A stretch of 64,000 bases of DNA from Hyphomicrobiales bacterium (GTDB lineage Bacteria; Pseudomonadota; Alphaproteobacteria; Rhizobiales; Beijerinckiaceae). The DNA is taken from the NCBI GenBank assembly GCA_026400535.1, contig JAPLOU010000052.1, positions 223,159 to 287,158 on the forward strand, read 5' to 3'. The notes below the pieces were generated by a model. The model ran no database searches and was not told the DNA's origin. It saw only the letters and a list, made by a program, of their open reading frames with translations. A program made the translations under genes and the position numbers. The first letter of the stretch is position 1; each line of letters starts with the position of its first letter. Shown one piece after another: positions 33,094 through 42,742 of this stretch.

Positions 33094-34269
33094 ATGCGTA
33101 CACTGAGCATCCTCGGCGCGACAGGATCGATCGGTCGGTCCACGCTGCAGGTGGTGCGGGCAAACCCGGGGCAGTTTCAGATCATTGCGCTCGTCGGCGG
33201 CCATGATGCATCGGCGTTGGCGCAGGCTGCGATTGCTGTACAGGCCCGTTTCGCGGCGTTGGCGGACCCTGCCGGACTTGGTGCGCTCAAGGAGGCGTTG
33301 GGTAGCCGTGGCATTGCATGCGGTGCCGGCGAGCGGGCGGTTCTGGAAGCCGCCGCCATGCCAACCGACCTGATTGTGGCGGGCATCAGCGGCATTGCTG
33401 GATTGAAGCCGACTGTTGCGGCGCTGGCCCCGGGCCGCAGGCTTGCGCTCGCCAACAAGGAAACGCTTGTCTGCGCCGGCGACTTCTTCATGGCCGAAGC
33501 CCGCCGTCTTGGCTCAACCATCCTGCCGATGGATTCCGAGCATAACGCCGTGGCACAGGCCCTGTGCGGCCGTTCGCTCGCTGATGTCGCGCGGATCACG
33601 CTGACAGCCTCGGGCGGACCTTTCCGGACATGGGACGTCGAGCGCATCCGCAAGGCCCGCCCCGAGGAGGCCCTGATCCACCCGAACTACGCCATGGGTG
33701 CGAAAATCACCGTCGACTCGGCCGGGCTCGTCAACAAGGGGCTGGAACTGATCGAGGCGCACCACATCTTCGGCATCGAACCGGACCGGCTCGCCGCCGT
33801 GATCCATCCGCAACAGATCATGCATGGTCTGGTGTCCTTCACCGATGGCAGCATGATCGCTGGGATGGCCCACCCCAACATGTGCGTGCCGATTGCCGAC
33901 TGTCTCGCGGCGGAGCGGCGACTGGCCAGTGGTGTGCCGGCGCCGGATCTGGCATCCCTCGGCGGGCTCAGTTTTGAAGCACCTGACCTCGACCGTTTTC
34001 CAGCGCTGGGGCTCGCGATGCAGGCCATGCGGGCCGGCGGCCATGCGACGGCCATTCTCAACGCCGCCGACGAAGTTGCCGTCGAAGCCTTCCTGGCTGG
34101 CGCCATCTGTTTCGGCGACATTCACCGTGTCATCGAAGAAACGCTCGAAATCACGGCCCGCGACATATTGCTGTCGCCTTCTTCGGTTGAGGAAGCGCTG
34201 GCAATCGATCATATAGCTCGCATCGCTGCGCGTGGCGTGATTGCGTCGGGCCGCGTCGGCTCAGCATAG
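33094..34269 (+). CDS. dxr: 1-deoxy-D-xylulose 5-phosphate reductoisomerase
   Basis: Second enzyme of the non-mevalonate (MEP) isoprenoid pathway, feeding the UppS reaction encoded just upstream. 391 residues: NADPH-binding start LSILGATGSIGRSTLQVV, then GRRLALANKETLVCAG, LPMDSEHNAVAQAL (acidic metal ligands), TASGGPFR, HPNYAMGAKITVDSAGLVNKG and the FGIEPDRLAAVIHPQQIMHGLV stretch, all typical. The start has GGAG upstream. Forty-two bases separate it from rseP. Confidence 0.97.
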   Translation: MRTLSILGATGSIGRSTLQVVRANPGQFQIIALVGGHDASALAQAAIAVQARFAALADPAGLGALKEALGSRGIACGAGERAVLEAAAMPTDLIVAGISGIAGLKPTVAALAPGRRLALANKETLVCAGDFFMAEARRLGSTILPMDSEHNAVAQALCGRSLADVARITLTASGGPFRTWDVERIRKARPEEALIHPNYAMGAKITVDSAGLVNKGLELIEAHHIFGIEPDRLAAVIHPQQIMHGLVSFTDGSMIAGMAHPNMCVPIADCLAAERRLASGVPAPDLASLGGLSFEAPDLDRFPALGLAMQAMRAGGHATAILNAADEVAVEAFLAGAICFGDIHRVIEETLEITARDILLSPSSVEEALAIDHIARIAARGVIASGRVGSA

Positions 34270-34311
34270 CTGTCCGGCCTGGGCCGGAAACAGGACAGAT
34301 CAGGACAGGCA

Positions 34312-35469
34312 ATGGACATCGTTGGTTCCGTGTGGACGCTGGGCTCGAACGTGTTGTTTTACGTCCTGCCGTTCCTGTTTGTCCTTACGCTTGTCATCTT
34401 CGTGCACGAGTGGGGTCACTACAAGGTCGGCCGCCTCTGCGGCGTGGACGTCAACGTCTTCTCAATCGGCTTTGGCAAGGAGCTGTTCGGCTGGACCGAC
34501 AAGCACGGGACGCGCTGGCGCTTTGCCATGGTGCCGCTCGGTGGCTACGTCAAATTCGCCGGCGACGCCAATGCCGCCAGCGTACCCGATTCCGCCTCGG
34601 TGACCGGCCTTCCGGAAGGCGATCGCAGGCGGACGCTGCCGGGCGCGACGGTTGGCCGCCGGGCAATGATTGTTGCGGCTGGTCCGGTCGCGAACTTCAT
34701 TTTTGCCATCCTCGTTTTCGCGGCGGTGGTGATGGCCTATGGGCGCTCGGAGATTGCCCCGCGTGTCGACAAGGTCACGCCGGGCAGCGCGGCCGAGCAG
34801 GGCGGCCTTCTGCCCGGCGATCTGATCCTGTCCATCAACGGCTCGGAGATGGCCAACTTCGAAGAGGTGCGCCGCGTGGTCAGCATCAACGCCGAGAGCA
34901 AGCTGTTCTTTGTCGTGGACCGCAACACCCGGAAGGTCGAACTCGAGGTGACGCCCGCGCTGGTGGAGCGCCGGAATCCTCTCGGGATCGAGCGTCTGGG
35001 CGTCATCGGCGTCACAGCGGCAGCGCGCCCGGAAGACCGCCGCGATGTCTCCTATGGCCCTGTCGAGGCTCTTGGGTACGGCGTCCGCGAAAGCTGGTTC
35101 ATCGTCACGCGGACGTTTGACTATCTCGGCAAGCTGATCTCCGGGCGCGAGAAGGCGGACCAGCTTTCAGGCGTGATTCATATCGCCGAGGTCTCGGGGC
35201 ATGTGGCATCGACGGGCGGTCTGGTGTCGCTGTTGACGCTGGCCGCCGTGCTCTCTGTGTCGATCGGCCTGATGAACCTGTTCCCGATCCCGATGCTTGA
35301 TGGCGGACATCTGGTTTTCTATGCCTATGAGGCGCTGTTCCGCAAACCGATGAGCGAGCGCGTGCAGGAATACGCTTTCCGCGTCGGCATTACCCTTATG
35401 TTAGGATTGATGGTGTTTGTTACCTGGAACGACATCGTCCGCATAGTGACGCGCTCGGCCGGCGGCTGA
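34312..35469 (+). CDS. rseP: RIP metalloprotease RseP (site-2 protease family)
   Basis: Inner-membrane zinc protease that cuts within membrane helices, in E. coli RseA and leftover signal peptides. 385 residues with the zinc motif HEWGH at residues 32-36 inside the first helix, a following GYVKFAGD loop, one PDZ domain (VTPGSAAEQGGLLPGDLILSINGSEM) and the second catalytic motif LMNLFPIPMLDGGHL in the third helix. Its length suggests a single well-formed PDZ domain rather than the two of E. coli. Next to bamA, as is common in proteobacteria, consistent with envelope-stress control. Confidence 0.95.
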   Translation: MDIVGSVWTLGSNVLFYVLPFLFVLTLVIFVHEWGHYKVGRLCGVDVNVFSIGFGKELFGWTDKHGTRWRFAMVPLGGYVKFAGDANAASVPDSASVTGLPEGDRRRTLPGATVGRRAMIVAAGPVANFIFAILVFAAVVMAYGRSEIAPRVDKVTPGSAAEQGGLLPGDLILSINGSEMANFEEVRRVVSINAESKLFFVVDRNTRKVELEVTPALVERRNPLGIERLGVIGVTAAARPEDRRDVSYGPVEALGYGVRESWFIVTRTFDYLGKLISGREKADQLSGVIHIAEVSGHVASTGGLVSLLTLAAVLSVSIGLMNLFPIPMLDGGHLVFYAYEALFRKPMSERVQEYAFRVGITLMLGLMVFVTWNDIVRIVTRSAGG

Positions 35470-35570
35470 TGAGCAGACAGGCGGCGTTGTGCGGGGGCAA
35501 CGGAGGCAAACAAACTGATGACTGGTGAGTTTGCGTGTTTGCATCCCACGGGAAACTTTGTAGAAGCTTT

Positions 35571-35599
35571 TTGACTCGTATTCCTTATGACCGGATATA
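35571..35599 (+). promoter_or_regulatory. Candidate promoter for bamA
   Basis: TTGACT at 35571-35576 and GATATA at 35594-35599 are separated by 17 bases, a plausible housekeeping promoter. A transcript from here would start near 35606, downstream of the first in-frame ATG (35587), which supports using a later bamA start. Confidence 0.45.
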
Positions 35600-35634
35600 G
35601 CCGGTTTGTGGTTAACGGACGGTGTATCAATCTC

Positions 35635-38196
35635 ATGACGACGACGGTGATGAACCGCCGCCACGCGGCAAGCCTCAAAGTCTCGACAGCCATTGGTATT
35701 GCTATGCTGGCAATGACCGGAACCGCTGCGCTGGCGCAGGCGGTGGTGGTGCAGGGAAACAGGCGCGTGGATGCGGAAACCATCCGCGGTTTCGTTGCGC
35801 GCGGCGAATCCCCTGAAGCCATCCGCCGTGAACTGATGGGGACCGGTCTGTTCTCCGAGGTGCGCGTCGCGCGCCGTGGCGGCCAGACGGTGGTCTCGGT
35901 CAGCGAGAACAACTCGATTAACAACGTCGCCTTCGAAGGCAACCGCCGTCTGAAGTCGGATTTGCTTGGCGGCGAGGTCCAGTCCCGCTCACGCGGTCCG
36001 ATCAGCGACGCGATGATCGCGTCCGACATCGAGCGCATCAAGAACCTGTACCGCCGCGCCGGCTACAACTCCGAAGTGACATACCGTTTGGTCCCGCTGC
36101 CCAATGGCCGCTCCGACGTGGTCTTCACCATCAATGAAGGCAGCAAGAGCGGCATTCGCGAGATCGTCTTCTCGGGCAACACCCAGTATGGCAGCGGCCG
36201 CCTCAAGGGCCTGATGACATCGACAGAAATGAACCTTCTGAGCTGGTTCAAGACCACAGACGTCTACGACCCGGACAGGATCCTGTCCGATCTGGAACTG
36301 GTCCGTCGCTTTTATCTGCGAAATGGCTACGCCGATTTCCGGGTTCTGTCGAACACAACCACTTTTGATCAGGATCGAGGCGGCTACATCGTCAATATCG
36401 TGGTTGAGGAAGGTCCGCGCTACACCGTTCGTGACGTGCAGGTGTCCTCGCGCCTGCGGGACGTCGATCCGGAAACACTCCGCCGTGTGATCAGCACGAA
36501 TGTCGGTGACACCTACAACGCTGAGGCAGTGGAACGCTCCCTGTCAGCCATCACGGTCGAAGTGGCCCGCCGCGGTTACGCATTTTCGCAGGTCCGTCCG
36601 ACTGGGCAACGGGATGCGGAGACGCGCACCGTCTCGATCAATTATCAGGTCGATGAGGGCCCGCGTGTCTATGTCGAGCGGATCAACATTCGCGGCAACA
36701 CCCGCACCATGGACGAGGTGATCCGTCGCGAGTTCGATCTTGGTGAAGGCGACGCCTATAACAAGGTGTTCATCGACCGCGCCGAGCGTCGGCTGAACAA
36801 TCTTGGCTTCTTCAACCGCGTCCGGATCACCAACGAGCCGGGCAGCGCGCCGGACCGCGTGGTGATCAACGTCGACCTTGAGGATAAGCCTACTGGCGCG
36901 TTCTCGATCGCGGGCGGCTATTCGACGTCGGATGGCTTCATTGCCGACATTTCTCTCAGCGAGAGCAACTTTCTCGGTCGCGGCCAGTTCGTCCGCATCG
37001 GCGGTTCCTACGGGCAGAAGACGCGCGGCATCGACTTCTCGTTTACCGAGCCCTATTTCATGGGGCAGCGCATTGCGGCCGGCTTCGACCTGTATTCGAA
37101 ATTCACCGACAGCAGCTCGACGTCTCGCTTCACCAGCCAGGCTACCGGCGTCAACCTGCGCGCGACGCTGCCGCTCACGGAAGAGTTCTCGATCACGGCC
37201 CGCTATTCGCTCTACCAGACCCAGATCAAGATCCCGAACACCGCCAGCGACCCCTTCAATGACTGCTCCATTCCGTATCCCGGTCAGAATCCTCCTTTGA
37301 CAGGCGTGGGTGATCCGCCAGTATTCCCCAGTACGGGCGGGGTTGCAGATTGTTTGCTCAATGGCGAAGCCTCGATCGCGATCAAGGAAGCCCGCGGCAC
37401 CAGGTTGACCTCCCTGGCAGGCCTGTCCTTCGTCTACAATGCACTCGACAATGTGAAGACGCCGCGTAACGGTTTCTTCGCTGAGCTGAGACCTGACGTC
37501 GCCGGTCTCGGCGGCGATTCCAAGTTCACGCGCATCGCGGGTGAGGCGCGCTACTATCGCGAAGTGCTGGATGATGTTGTCGGATTCATTCGCGTCCAGG
37601 GCGGCCACTCGATGGCGCTCGGCGGCGAACCGCTGCGCATCATCGACCACAACTTCCTCGGCCCGACTCTTGTTCGTGGCTTTGCCCCGTCCGGCATCGG
37701 CCCACGCGACGTGTCGGACTTCTCTGGCTCGAAGACGGGCGCGCTCGGCGGCACAACCTATTTTGGCGGCTCGGTCGAGATGCAATTCCCGATCCCGCTG
37801 CTGCCGAAGGAGATCGGTATTCGCGGCGCTGTCTTTGCTGACGCCGGCACATTGTTCAACTTTGATGGCGGTCGCGCCACCGCAGGCGGCCAATGCGCAG
37901 GGCTCGCCGGAACGAAGGCGCGCTTCTTCGACGTGAATCGCAACAACATGGTTGACGGTGGGCCTCCGGGTATCAGCGAAGTTGCCTGTGTCCGTGACAA
38001 GAACATCATCCGTAGTTCAGTCGGTGCATCAATCCTCTGGCAGTCGCCACTGGGGCCGATCCGCTTCGACTACGCCTACGCGCTCAGTTATGACAAGGGC
38101 GTATTTGGCGATGGCGCACCCGGTCGCCCATTGGGCTTCCGCTACGGCGGCGATCGCCTGCAGGCGTTCCGCTTCTCGGGCGGCGCCAGCTTCTGA
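35635..38196 (+). CDS. bamA: Outer membrane protein assembly factor BamA
   Basis: Outer-membrane barrel that folds and inserts other barrels. From 35635 the protein is about 853 residues: signal peptide ([18 protein letters not shown] and LAQA), five POTRA domains starting [18 protein letters not shown], then a 16-strand barrel (from about [15 protein letters not shown]) that carries the conserved LVRGF-type motif ([17 protein letters not shown]) and ends in phenylalanine (GASF), the usual barrel-recognition end. The frame is open to an ATG at 35587, but that lies upstream of the likely -10 element; ATG 35650 is a third option. Downstream lpxD follows directly, without skp between. Confidence 0.96.
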   Translation: MTTTVMNRRHAASLKVSTAIGIAMLAMTGTAALAQAVVVQGNRRVDAETIRGFVARGESPEAIRRELMGTGLFSEVRVARRGGQTVVSVSENNSINNVAFEGNRRLKSDLLGGEVQSRSRGPISDAMIASDIERIKNLYRRAGYNSEVTYRLVPLPNGRSDVVFTINEGSKSGIREIVFSGNTQYGSGRLKGLMTSTEMNLLSWFKTTDVYDPDRILSDLELVRRFYLRNGYADFRVLSNTTTFDQDRGGYIVNIVVEEGPRYTVRDVQVSSRLRDVDPETLRRVISTNVGDTYNAEAVERSLSAITVEVARRGYAFSQVRPTGQRDAETRTVSINYQVDEGPRVYVERINIRGNTRTMDEVIRREFDLGEGDAYNKVFIDRAERRLNNLGFFNRVRITNEPGSAPDRVVINVDLEDKPTGAFSIAGGYSTSDGFIADISLSESNFLGRGQFVRIGGSYGQKTRGIDFSFTEPYFMGQRIAAGFDLYSKFTDSSSTSRFTSQATGVNLRATLPLTEEFSITARYSLYQTQIKIPNTASDPFNDCSIPYPGQNPPLTGVGDPPVFPSTGGVADCLLNGEASIAIKEARGTRLTSLAGLSFVYNALDNVKTPRNGFFAELRPDVAGLGGDSKFTRIAGEARYYREVLDDVVGFIRVQGGHSMALGGEPLRIIDHNFLGPTLVRGFAPSGIGPRDVSDFSGSKTGALGGTTYFGGSVEMQFPIPLLPKEIGIRGAVFADAGTLFNFDGGRATAGGQCAGLAGTKARFFDVNRNNMVDGGPPGISEVACVRDKNIIRSSVGASILWQSPLGPIRFDYAYALSYDKGVFGDGAPGRPLGFRYGGDRLQAFRFSGGASF

Positions 38197-38249
38197 CGTC
38201 ATGCTTCTTGAGCGGGGGAACAGCCTCTGTTCACTCCAGATTGCTTCCC

Positions 38250-39323
38250 ATGCCAGCGCCAGTCTTCTTTTCTGATGTCCGGACGCTGACGCTCTTCGAA
38301 GTTGCCGCGATCGCCCGTGCGACACTGCGTGCGGAAACACCTGATGCGGCCATTGACACAATCAGGCCGCTGGATGAAGCCGGCCCGTCCGACCTCTCGT
38401 ACATGGACAATCCGCGCTACGTGGCGCAATTGGCTGGAACACAGGCCGGCTTTGTGCTTGTCTCCCGTCGCTACGCCGACCGCGTCCCAACAACCGCGGT
38501 TCCGCTTGTCTGTCCCGATCCGCAGGGGGCCTATGCGCGCTGCCTGGCTGCGATGGTTCCAGCGGCCCTGCATCCGCAATCGGTTTTCGATGGCACCGGC
38601 ATCAGCCCTCAGGCCGTCATCCATCCGACCGCCCGGCTCGAACGTGGCGTTATTGTCGATCCCGGCGCCGTCATCGGGCCGCGCGTGGAGATCGGTTCCG
38701 GAACCATCATCGGCGCGCAGGTGTTGGTTGGGCCGGGTTGCAGGATCGGCCGGGATTGTGCCATCAGCCCGCAGGTCACGCTGCAGCATGCCTTGCTCGG
38801 CAACCGGGTAATCCTGCATCCGGGCGTCCGGATTGGACAGGATGGCTTTGGCTTTGCGCCGGGCAGCCACGGACATATCAAGGTGCCGCAGATCGGCCGG
38901 GTCATCATCCAGGATGATGTCGAGATCGGCGCCAACAGCACGATCGACCGCGGCGCCATCCGCGACACCATGATCGGAGAGGGTACCAAGATCGACAATC
39001 TGGTCCAGATTGCCCACAACGTCGTCATCGGTCGCAATTGCGTGATTGTGGCGCAGGTCGGCATTTCAGGTTCCGCAACCCTTGGGGACGGTGTTGTCCT
39101 CGGCGGACAGGTGGGCGTGATCGGACACGTAACCATTGGCGCCGGCACGCAGATCGCCGCCTCCAGCAATGTTGCCACCGATGTGCCGGCTGGTGTGCGC
39201 TGGGGCGGAACCCCAGCCAAACCGCTGGGTCAATGGATGCGGGAAATCGCCACCGTGAGCCGTTTGGCAACACGCAAGGGCAACAGATCAGGCGCGACGG
39301 ATGCAGAGGAGCCATCGCCATGA
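38250..39323 (+). CDS. lpxD: UDP-3-O-acylglucosamine N-acyltransferase
   Basis: Third enzyme of lipid A synthesis, adding the second hydroxyacyl chain. About 357 residues: uridine-binding N-terminal domain ([16 protein letters not shown]), then the left-handed beta helix of hexapeptide repeats ([22 protein letters not shown] and so on), catalytic histidine in [11 protein letters not shown] and the C-terminal helix region. The frame also opens at 38208; [17 protein letters not shown] at 38250 is the more typical start. The stop overlaps the fabZ ATG by four bases. Confidence 0.96.
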   Translation: MPAPVFFSDVRTLTLFEVAAIARATLRAETPDAAIDTIRPLDEAGPSDLSYMDNPRYVAQLAGTQAGFVLVSRRYADRVPTTAVPLVCPDPQGAYARCLAAMVPAALHPQSVFDGTGISPQAVIHPTARLERGVIVDPGAVIGPRVEIGSGTIIGAQVLVGPGCRIGRDCAISPQVTLQHALLGNRVILHPGVRIGQDGFGFAPGSHGHIKVPQIGRVIIQDDVEIGANSTIDRGAIRDTMIGEGTKIDNLVQIAHNVVIGRNCVIVAQVGISGSATLGDGVVLGGQVGVIGHVTIGAGTQIAASSNVATDVPAGVRWGGTPAKPLGQWMREIATVSRLATRKGNRSGATDAEEPSP

Positions 39324-39814
39324 ACGAGATGACGTCATCTGTGGTGGAGGGCCGCCCCAAAGCGCTCGGCCATGCCGACATCATGCGGATCCAGGAACTT
39401 CTGCCGCATCGCTATCCGTTCCTGCTGATCGATCGGATCATTGACATCGACGGAGACAACTCCGGCGTTGGAATCAAGAACGTCACCTTCAACGAGCCGC
39501 AGTTCCAGGGGCATTTCCCGTCGCAGCCGGTCATGCCGGGTGTGATGATCATCGAGGCCATGGCGCAGACCGCCGGCGCGATGTGCGTCTATGGCCGCGG
39601 GAGCGATAGACCACCGCCGAAGGTCGTCTATTTCATGACAATCGACGAATGCAAGTTCCGCAAGCCGGTCGGGCCGGGCGACGTGATGAAGCTGCACATG
39701 ACCAAGCTCAAGCAGCGCCGCAACATGTGGTGGTTCAAGGGCGAGGCGAAGGTTGACGGCGAGTTGGTTGCCGAAGCGGTGATCTCGGCCATGCTGGTCG
39801 AGAACGAGCCATGA
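39320..39814 (+). CDS. fabZ: 3-hydroxyacyl-[ACP] dehydratase FabZ
   Basis: Dehydratase of fatty-acid elongation, competing with LpxA/LpxD for hydroxyacyl-ACP. 164 residues with the hot-dog fold motifs [14 protein letters not shown] (catalytic histidine), [25 protein letters not shown] (catalytic glutamate) and [13 protein letters not shown]. The true start is the ATG at 39320, which overlaps the lpxD stop (ATGA). Ten bases upstream of lpxA. Central member of the lpxD-fabZ-lpxA cluster found widely in Gram-negative bacteria. Confidence 0.97.
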   Translation: MNEMTSSVVEGRPKALGHADIMRIQELLPHRYPFLLIDRIIDIDGDNSGVGIKNVTFNEPQFQGHFPSQPVMPGVMIIEAMAQTAGAMCVYGRGSDRPPPKVVYFMTIDECKFRKPVGPGDVMKLHMTKLKQRRNMWWFKGEAKVDGELVAEAVISAMLVENEP

Positions 39815-39824
39815 CGCGGTCCGC

Positions 39825-40658
39825 ATGACGATCCATCCCACAGCGATTGTTGCCGCCGGGGCGCGCCTTGGGTCGGGCGTCTGCATCGGCCCATACTGCG
39901 TCATCGGTCCTCATGTCGAGATCGGGGAGGATTGCGAGCTCGTCAGCCATATCGTCGTCAATGGCCACACCACGATTGGCGCGGGCGCGGTCATTCACCC
40001 CTTCGCTGTGCTTGGCCACGGCCCGCAGGATCTCAAGCCCGTTGCTGAAGCCTCCCGTCTCACTATCGGTCGCAATTGCCTGATCCGCGAGCATGTCACC
40101 ATGAACAATGGCACGGCACGGGGGGGGGCACACACACGCGTCGGCGACGACTGTTTCTTCATGATCTCGTCCCACGTGGCGCATGACTGCACCGTCGGCA
40201 ATAACGTCACCCTCGTGAACAATGTCATGCTGGCTGGCCATTGCGAGATCGGCGACAACGCGATCATGGGCGGCGGCTCCGCGGTCCATCAATTCACCCG
40301 CGTTGGGCACAACGCCTTCATCGGCGGGCTCGCAGCCGTCGAACATGATGTCATTCCCTACGGCATGGCATTGGGCAATCGGGCCTATCTTGGCGGCCTG
40401 AACATCATCGGGCTGAAGAGGCGGGGCGTCACCCGGGCTGACATCCACGCGCTGCGTCATGCCTTTGAGCTGCTGTTCGAGGGACCGGGCACGCTGCAGC
40501 AGCAACTCGCCTTGGCCGAGAGCGCCTATCCCGATCAGGTCATCGTCGGGGAGGTGCTGGCCTTCATCAGGGCGGGCGGCAAGCGTCGCATTCTGACCCC
40601 GCGCTCAGGGCAGCGCCCGGACAAGGCCGGCGATCCCGCAACCGGGTCCGAGGGCTGA
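39825..40658 (+). CDS. lpxA: UDP-N-acetylglucosamine O-acyltransferase
   Basis: First enzyme of lipid A synthesis. 277 residues: hexapeptide beta helix (IHPTAIVAAGARLGSGVCIGPYCVIGPHVEIG), catalytic histidine in FMISSHVAHDCTVGNNV, GGGSAVHQFTRVGHNAFIGG and the C-terminal helical domain (RRGVTRADIHALRHAFELLF). A run of nine G (40130-40138) lies in the coding sequence of the loop TARGGAHTRVG, followed by alternating CA; the frame is intact here. Its stop overlaps the lpxI ATG by one base. Confidence 0.96.
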   Translation: MTIHPTAIVAAGARLGSGVCIGPYCVIGPHVEIGEDCELVSHIVVNGHTTIGAGAVIHPFAVLGHGPQDLKPVAEASRLTIGRNCLIREHVTMNNGTARGGAHTRVGDDCFFMISSHVAHDCTVGNNVTLVNNVMLAGHCEIGDNAIMGGGSAVHQFTRVGHNAFIGGLAAVEHDVIPYGMALGNRAYLGGLNIIGLKRRGVTRADIHALRHAFELLFEGPGTLQQQLALAESAYPDQVIVGEVLAFIRAGGKRRILTPRSGQRPDKAGDPATGSEG

Positions 40659-41506
40659 TGGGCGGCAGCGCTTCAGCACCGGTCGCCATCATTGCCGGAT
40701 CGGGCGCGCTGCCGCTTGAAGTGGCCAACAGCGCAGCAAGAATGGGCCGACCGGTCTTCATGGCGCTGATATCCGGCAGCGCCGATCCCGCCCACTATGC
40801 GGGCTTCGCTCACGCCGAGTTCGGCCTCGGGCAACTTGGCGGCCTGCTCAGGGCCCTCAAGGAGCGCGGCATCGTCGAGGCCTCGCTGATTGGCGGGGTG
40901 ATAAGGCCCGGCCTGACGGACATCAAACCCGATTTCGGTCTAGTCCGGCATTGGGCTGAATTGGCGCAAGCCTTCCGCAAGGGCGATGACGGGCTTCTCA
41001 GCGGAATCATCGCAATTCTCGAAGAGCAGGACATCAAGGTCGTCTCTGCTCTGGCGATCGCGCCAGACCTCGCCGTCACAGTGGCAGGGCCGGTCACAAG
41101 CCGTTATCCGACCCGTGAGGCGTCAGAGGAGATTGCGCTCGGCCTCAAGCTGATGGCCGCCTTGTCGCCCTTCGATGTAGGCCAATGCGTGGTTGTCAGC
41201 GATGGGCGGCCCGTCGCCATCGAAGGTGCCGAGGGCACGGACGCGATGCTGCAGCGAGTTGCCGAGATGCGCCTGACAGGCCGCCTGAGGCGCGAGAGCG
41301 GAGGCGGGGTGCTCGTCAAGGCGCCGAAGATCGGCCAGAACATGCGCATCGATATTCCCGCAATCGGCCCGCAGACCGTGCGCAACGCCGCCGATGCCGG
41401 GCTTCAGGGAATCGCGATCGCCCGCGGGCAGGTGCTGCTGGCAGAACGTGCAGCCACGATCGCGCTGGCGAACAGGCTCGGATTGTTCATCGAGGCGACG
41501 CCATGA
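40658..41506 (+). CDS. lpxI: UDP-2,3-diacylglucosamine pyrophosphatase LpxI
   Basis: Cleaves UDP-diacylglucosamine to lipid X, the fourth step of lipid A synthesis. 282 residues of the former DUF1009 family: VAIIAGSGALPLEVANSA at the start, FGLGQLGGLLRALKERGI, GGVIRPGLTDIKPDFG, DDGLLSGIIAILEEQ, and the C-terminal GGGVLVKAPKIGQNMRIDIPAIGPQT. LpxI replaces LpxH of enterobacteria and is characteristic of alphaproteobacteria. It overlaps lpxA by one base and lpxB by four, indicating tight translational coupling. Confidence 0.94.
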   Translation: MGGSASAPVAIIAGSGALPLEVANSAARMGRPVFMALISGSADPAHYAGFAHAEFGLGQLGGLLRALKERGIVEASLIGGVIRPGLTDIKPDFGLVRHWAELAQAFRKGDDGLLSGIIAILEEQDIKVVSALAIAPDLAVTVAGPVTSRYPTREASEEIALGLKLMAALSPFDVGQCVVVSDGRPVAIEGAEGTDAMLQRVAEMRLTGRLRRESGGGVLVKAPKIGQNMRIDIPAIGPQTVRNAADAGLQGIAIARGQVLLAERAATIALANRLGLFIEATP

Positions 41507-42684
41507 GCGATCCCACTCCGTTCCGGCTCTTCGTGGTCGCGGGTGAGGCCTCGGGCGATCTTCTGGCGGCCAGCTTTATCATGGCGCTGCGCGAACGGCT
41601 CGCGCCGCGGCCTGTTGAACTCACCGGCATCGGCGGGCCGGTGCTCGAACAGCTTGGGCTTGTCCCCCGCTTTCCCCAAGCCGACATCCAGATCATGGGG
41701 ATTATCGCAGTCCTGCAGCGGTTGCCGACCATCCTGGGCCATATCGCGGACACAGCGAATGCGGTGGTGGATCAGTCGCCAGATCTTTTGCTGACAGTCG
41801 ACGTGCCCGACTTTTCGATGCGCGTCGCCAAGCGAGTCCGGCACGTGGCACCCTGGATCCCGATCGTTCACTGGGTCGCGCCGTCGGTCTGGGCCTGGCG
41901 ACCGGGTCGGGCAAAGGCCATGAAGCCCCATGTTGACCGCCTGTTGGCCCTGCTGCCATTCGAACCGGAAACGTTTGCCAGACTGGGCGGCCCCCCGACA
42001 ACCTATGTCGGCCACCCGTTGCTCGACACCGCCAGCGCGATCCGGCCCGATGCCGAGGAGCAGCGCTTGCGCGACAATATCGCGGCACCCGTAATCCTGG
42101 TGCTCCCCGGCAGCCGCCGATCCGAGATCCGCCACATCCTGCCAGTGTTCCGGGAGAGCGTGCGCCTGATGGCCGCGAGCTACCCGCACGCCCATTTCAT
42201 CATCCCGGCGGTGCGCCATCTGGCCGACGAGATCAGTCGCGAAGTGGCCGGCTGGTCGGTCAAGGCCGAAGTCGTGCATGGCGACGCCGCCAAGAATGCA
42301 GCCTTCCGGCGGGCACGGGCTGCACTCGCGGCATCGGGGACCGTGACACTCGAACTGGCGCTTGCCGGGGTTCCGCTGATCGGGACCTATCATGGCCATT
42401 CTATCGAAGCCTGGATTGCGAGGCGTGTGGTGACCAGCCACAGCGTACTGCTCTGCAACCTCGTCCTCGGTGAAAATGCCGTGCCCGAACTGATGCAGGA
42501 AGAGGCGACGGCTGCCGCGCTCGCCGGCGCGATGATGCAGATCATCCCTGAGGGGCCGGAGCGCTCGCGGCAGCTTCAGGCCTTCGCGCGGCTTGACACG
42601 CTGATGGCGCTGCCCGAGGGCCGCAGATCGGCGGAGCTTGCGGTCGATGTCGCGCTCGGCCTCGCGGCGGTCCGCAGCGGCTGA
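41503..42684 (+). CDS. lpxB: Lipid A disaccharide synthase
   Basis: Glycosyltransferase (GT19) joining lipid X to UDP-diacylglucosamine. The ATG at 41503 overlaps the lpxI stop. 393 residues: LFVVAGEASGDLLAASFI at the start, GIGGPVLEQLGL, IMGIIAVLQRLPTI, VDVPDFSMRVAKRV, IPIVHWVAPSVWAWRPGRAK, PFEPETFARLGGPPTTYVGHPLLD and LVLPGSRRSEIRHILPVF, all standard. It ends the long plus-strand envelope gene run and is convergent with gltA after 58 bases. Confidence 0.96.
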   Translation: MSDPTPFRLFVVAGEASGDLLAASFIMALRERLAPRPVELTGIGGPVLEQLGLVPRFPQADIQIMGIIAVLQRLPTILGHIADTANAVVDQSPDLLLTVDVPDFSMRVAKRVRHVAPWIPIVHWVAPSVWAWRPGRAKAMKPHVDRLLALLPFEPETFARLGGPPTTYVGHPLLDTASAIRPDAEEQRLRDNIAAPVILVLPGSRRSEIRHILPVFRESVRLMAASYPHAHFIIPAVRHLADEISREVAGWSVKAEVVHGDAAKNAAFRRARAALAASGTVTLELALAGVPLIGTYHGHSIEAWIARRVVTSHSVLLCNLVLGENAVPELMQEEATAAALAGAMMQIIPEGPERSRQLQAFARLDTLMALPEGRRSAELAVDVALGLAAVRSG

Positions 42685-42742
42685 ACAGCAAAAAGGCGGG
42701 CTTTTTCCCCTGTAAGCTCTCGGTAGTATCTGGATAATGCCG

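Noticed and set aside
42690..42712. AAAAAG-GCGGG-CTTTTT between lpxB and gltA as a bidirectional terminator
   Set aside because: The stem is only six pairs and mostly A-T, too weak to call, although the convergent position would fit.
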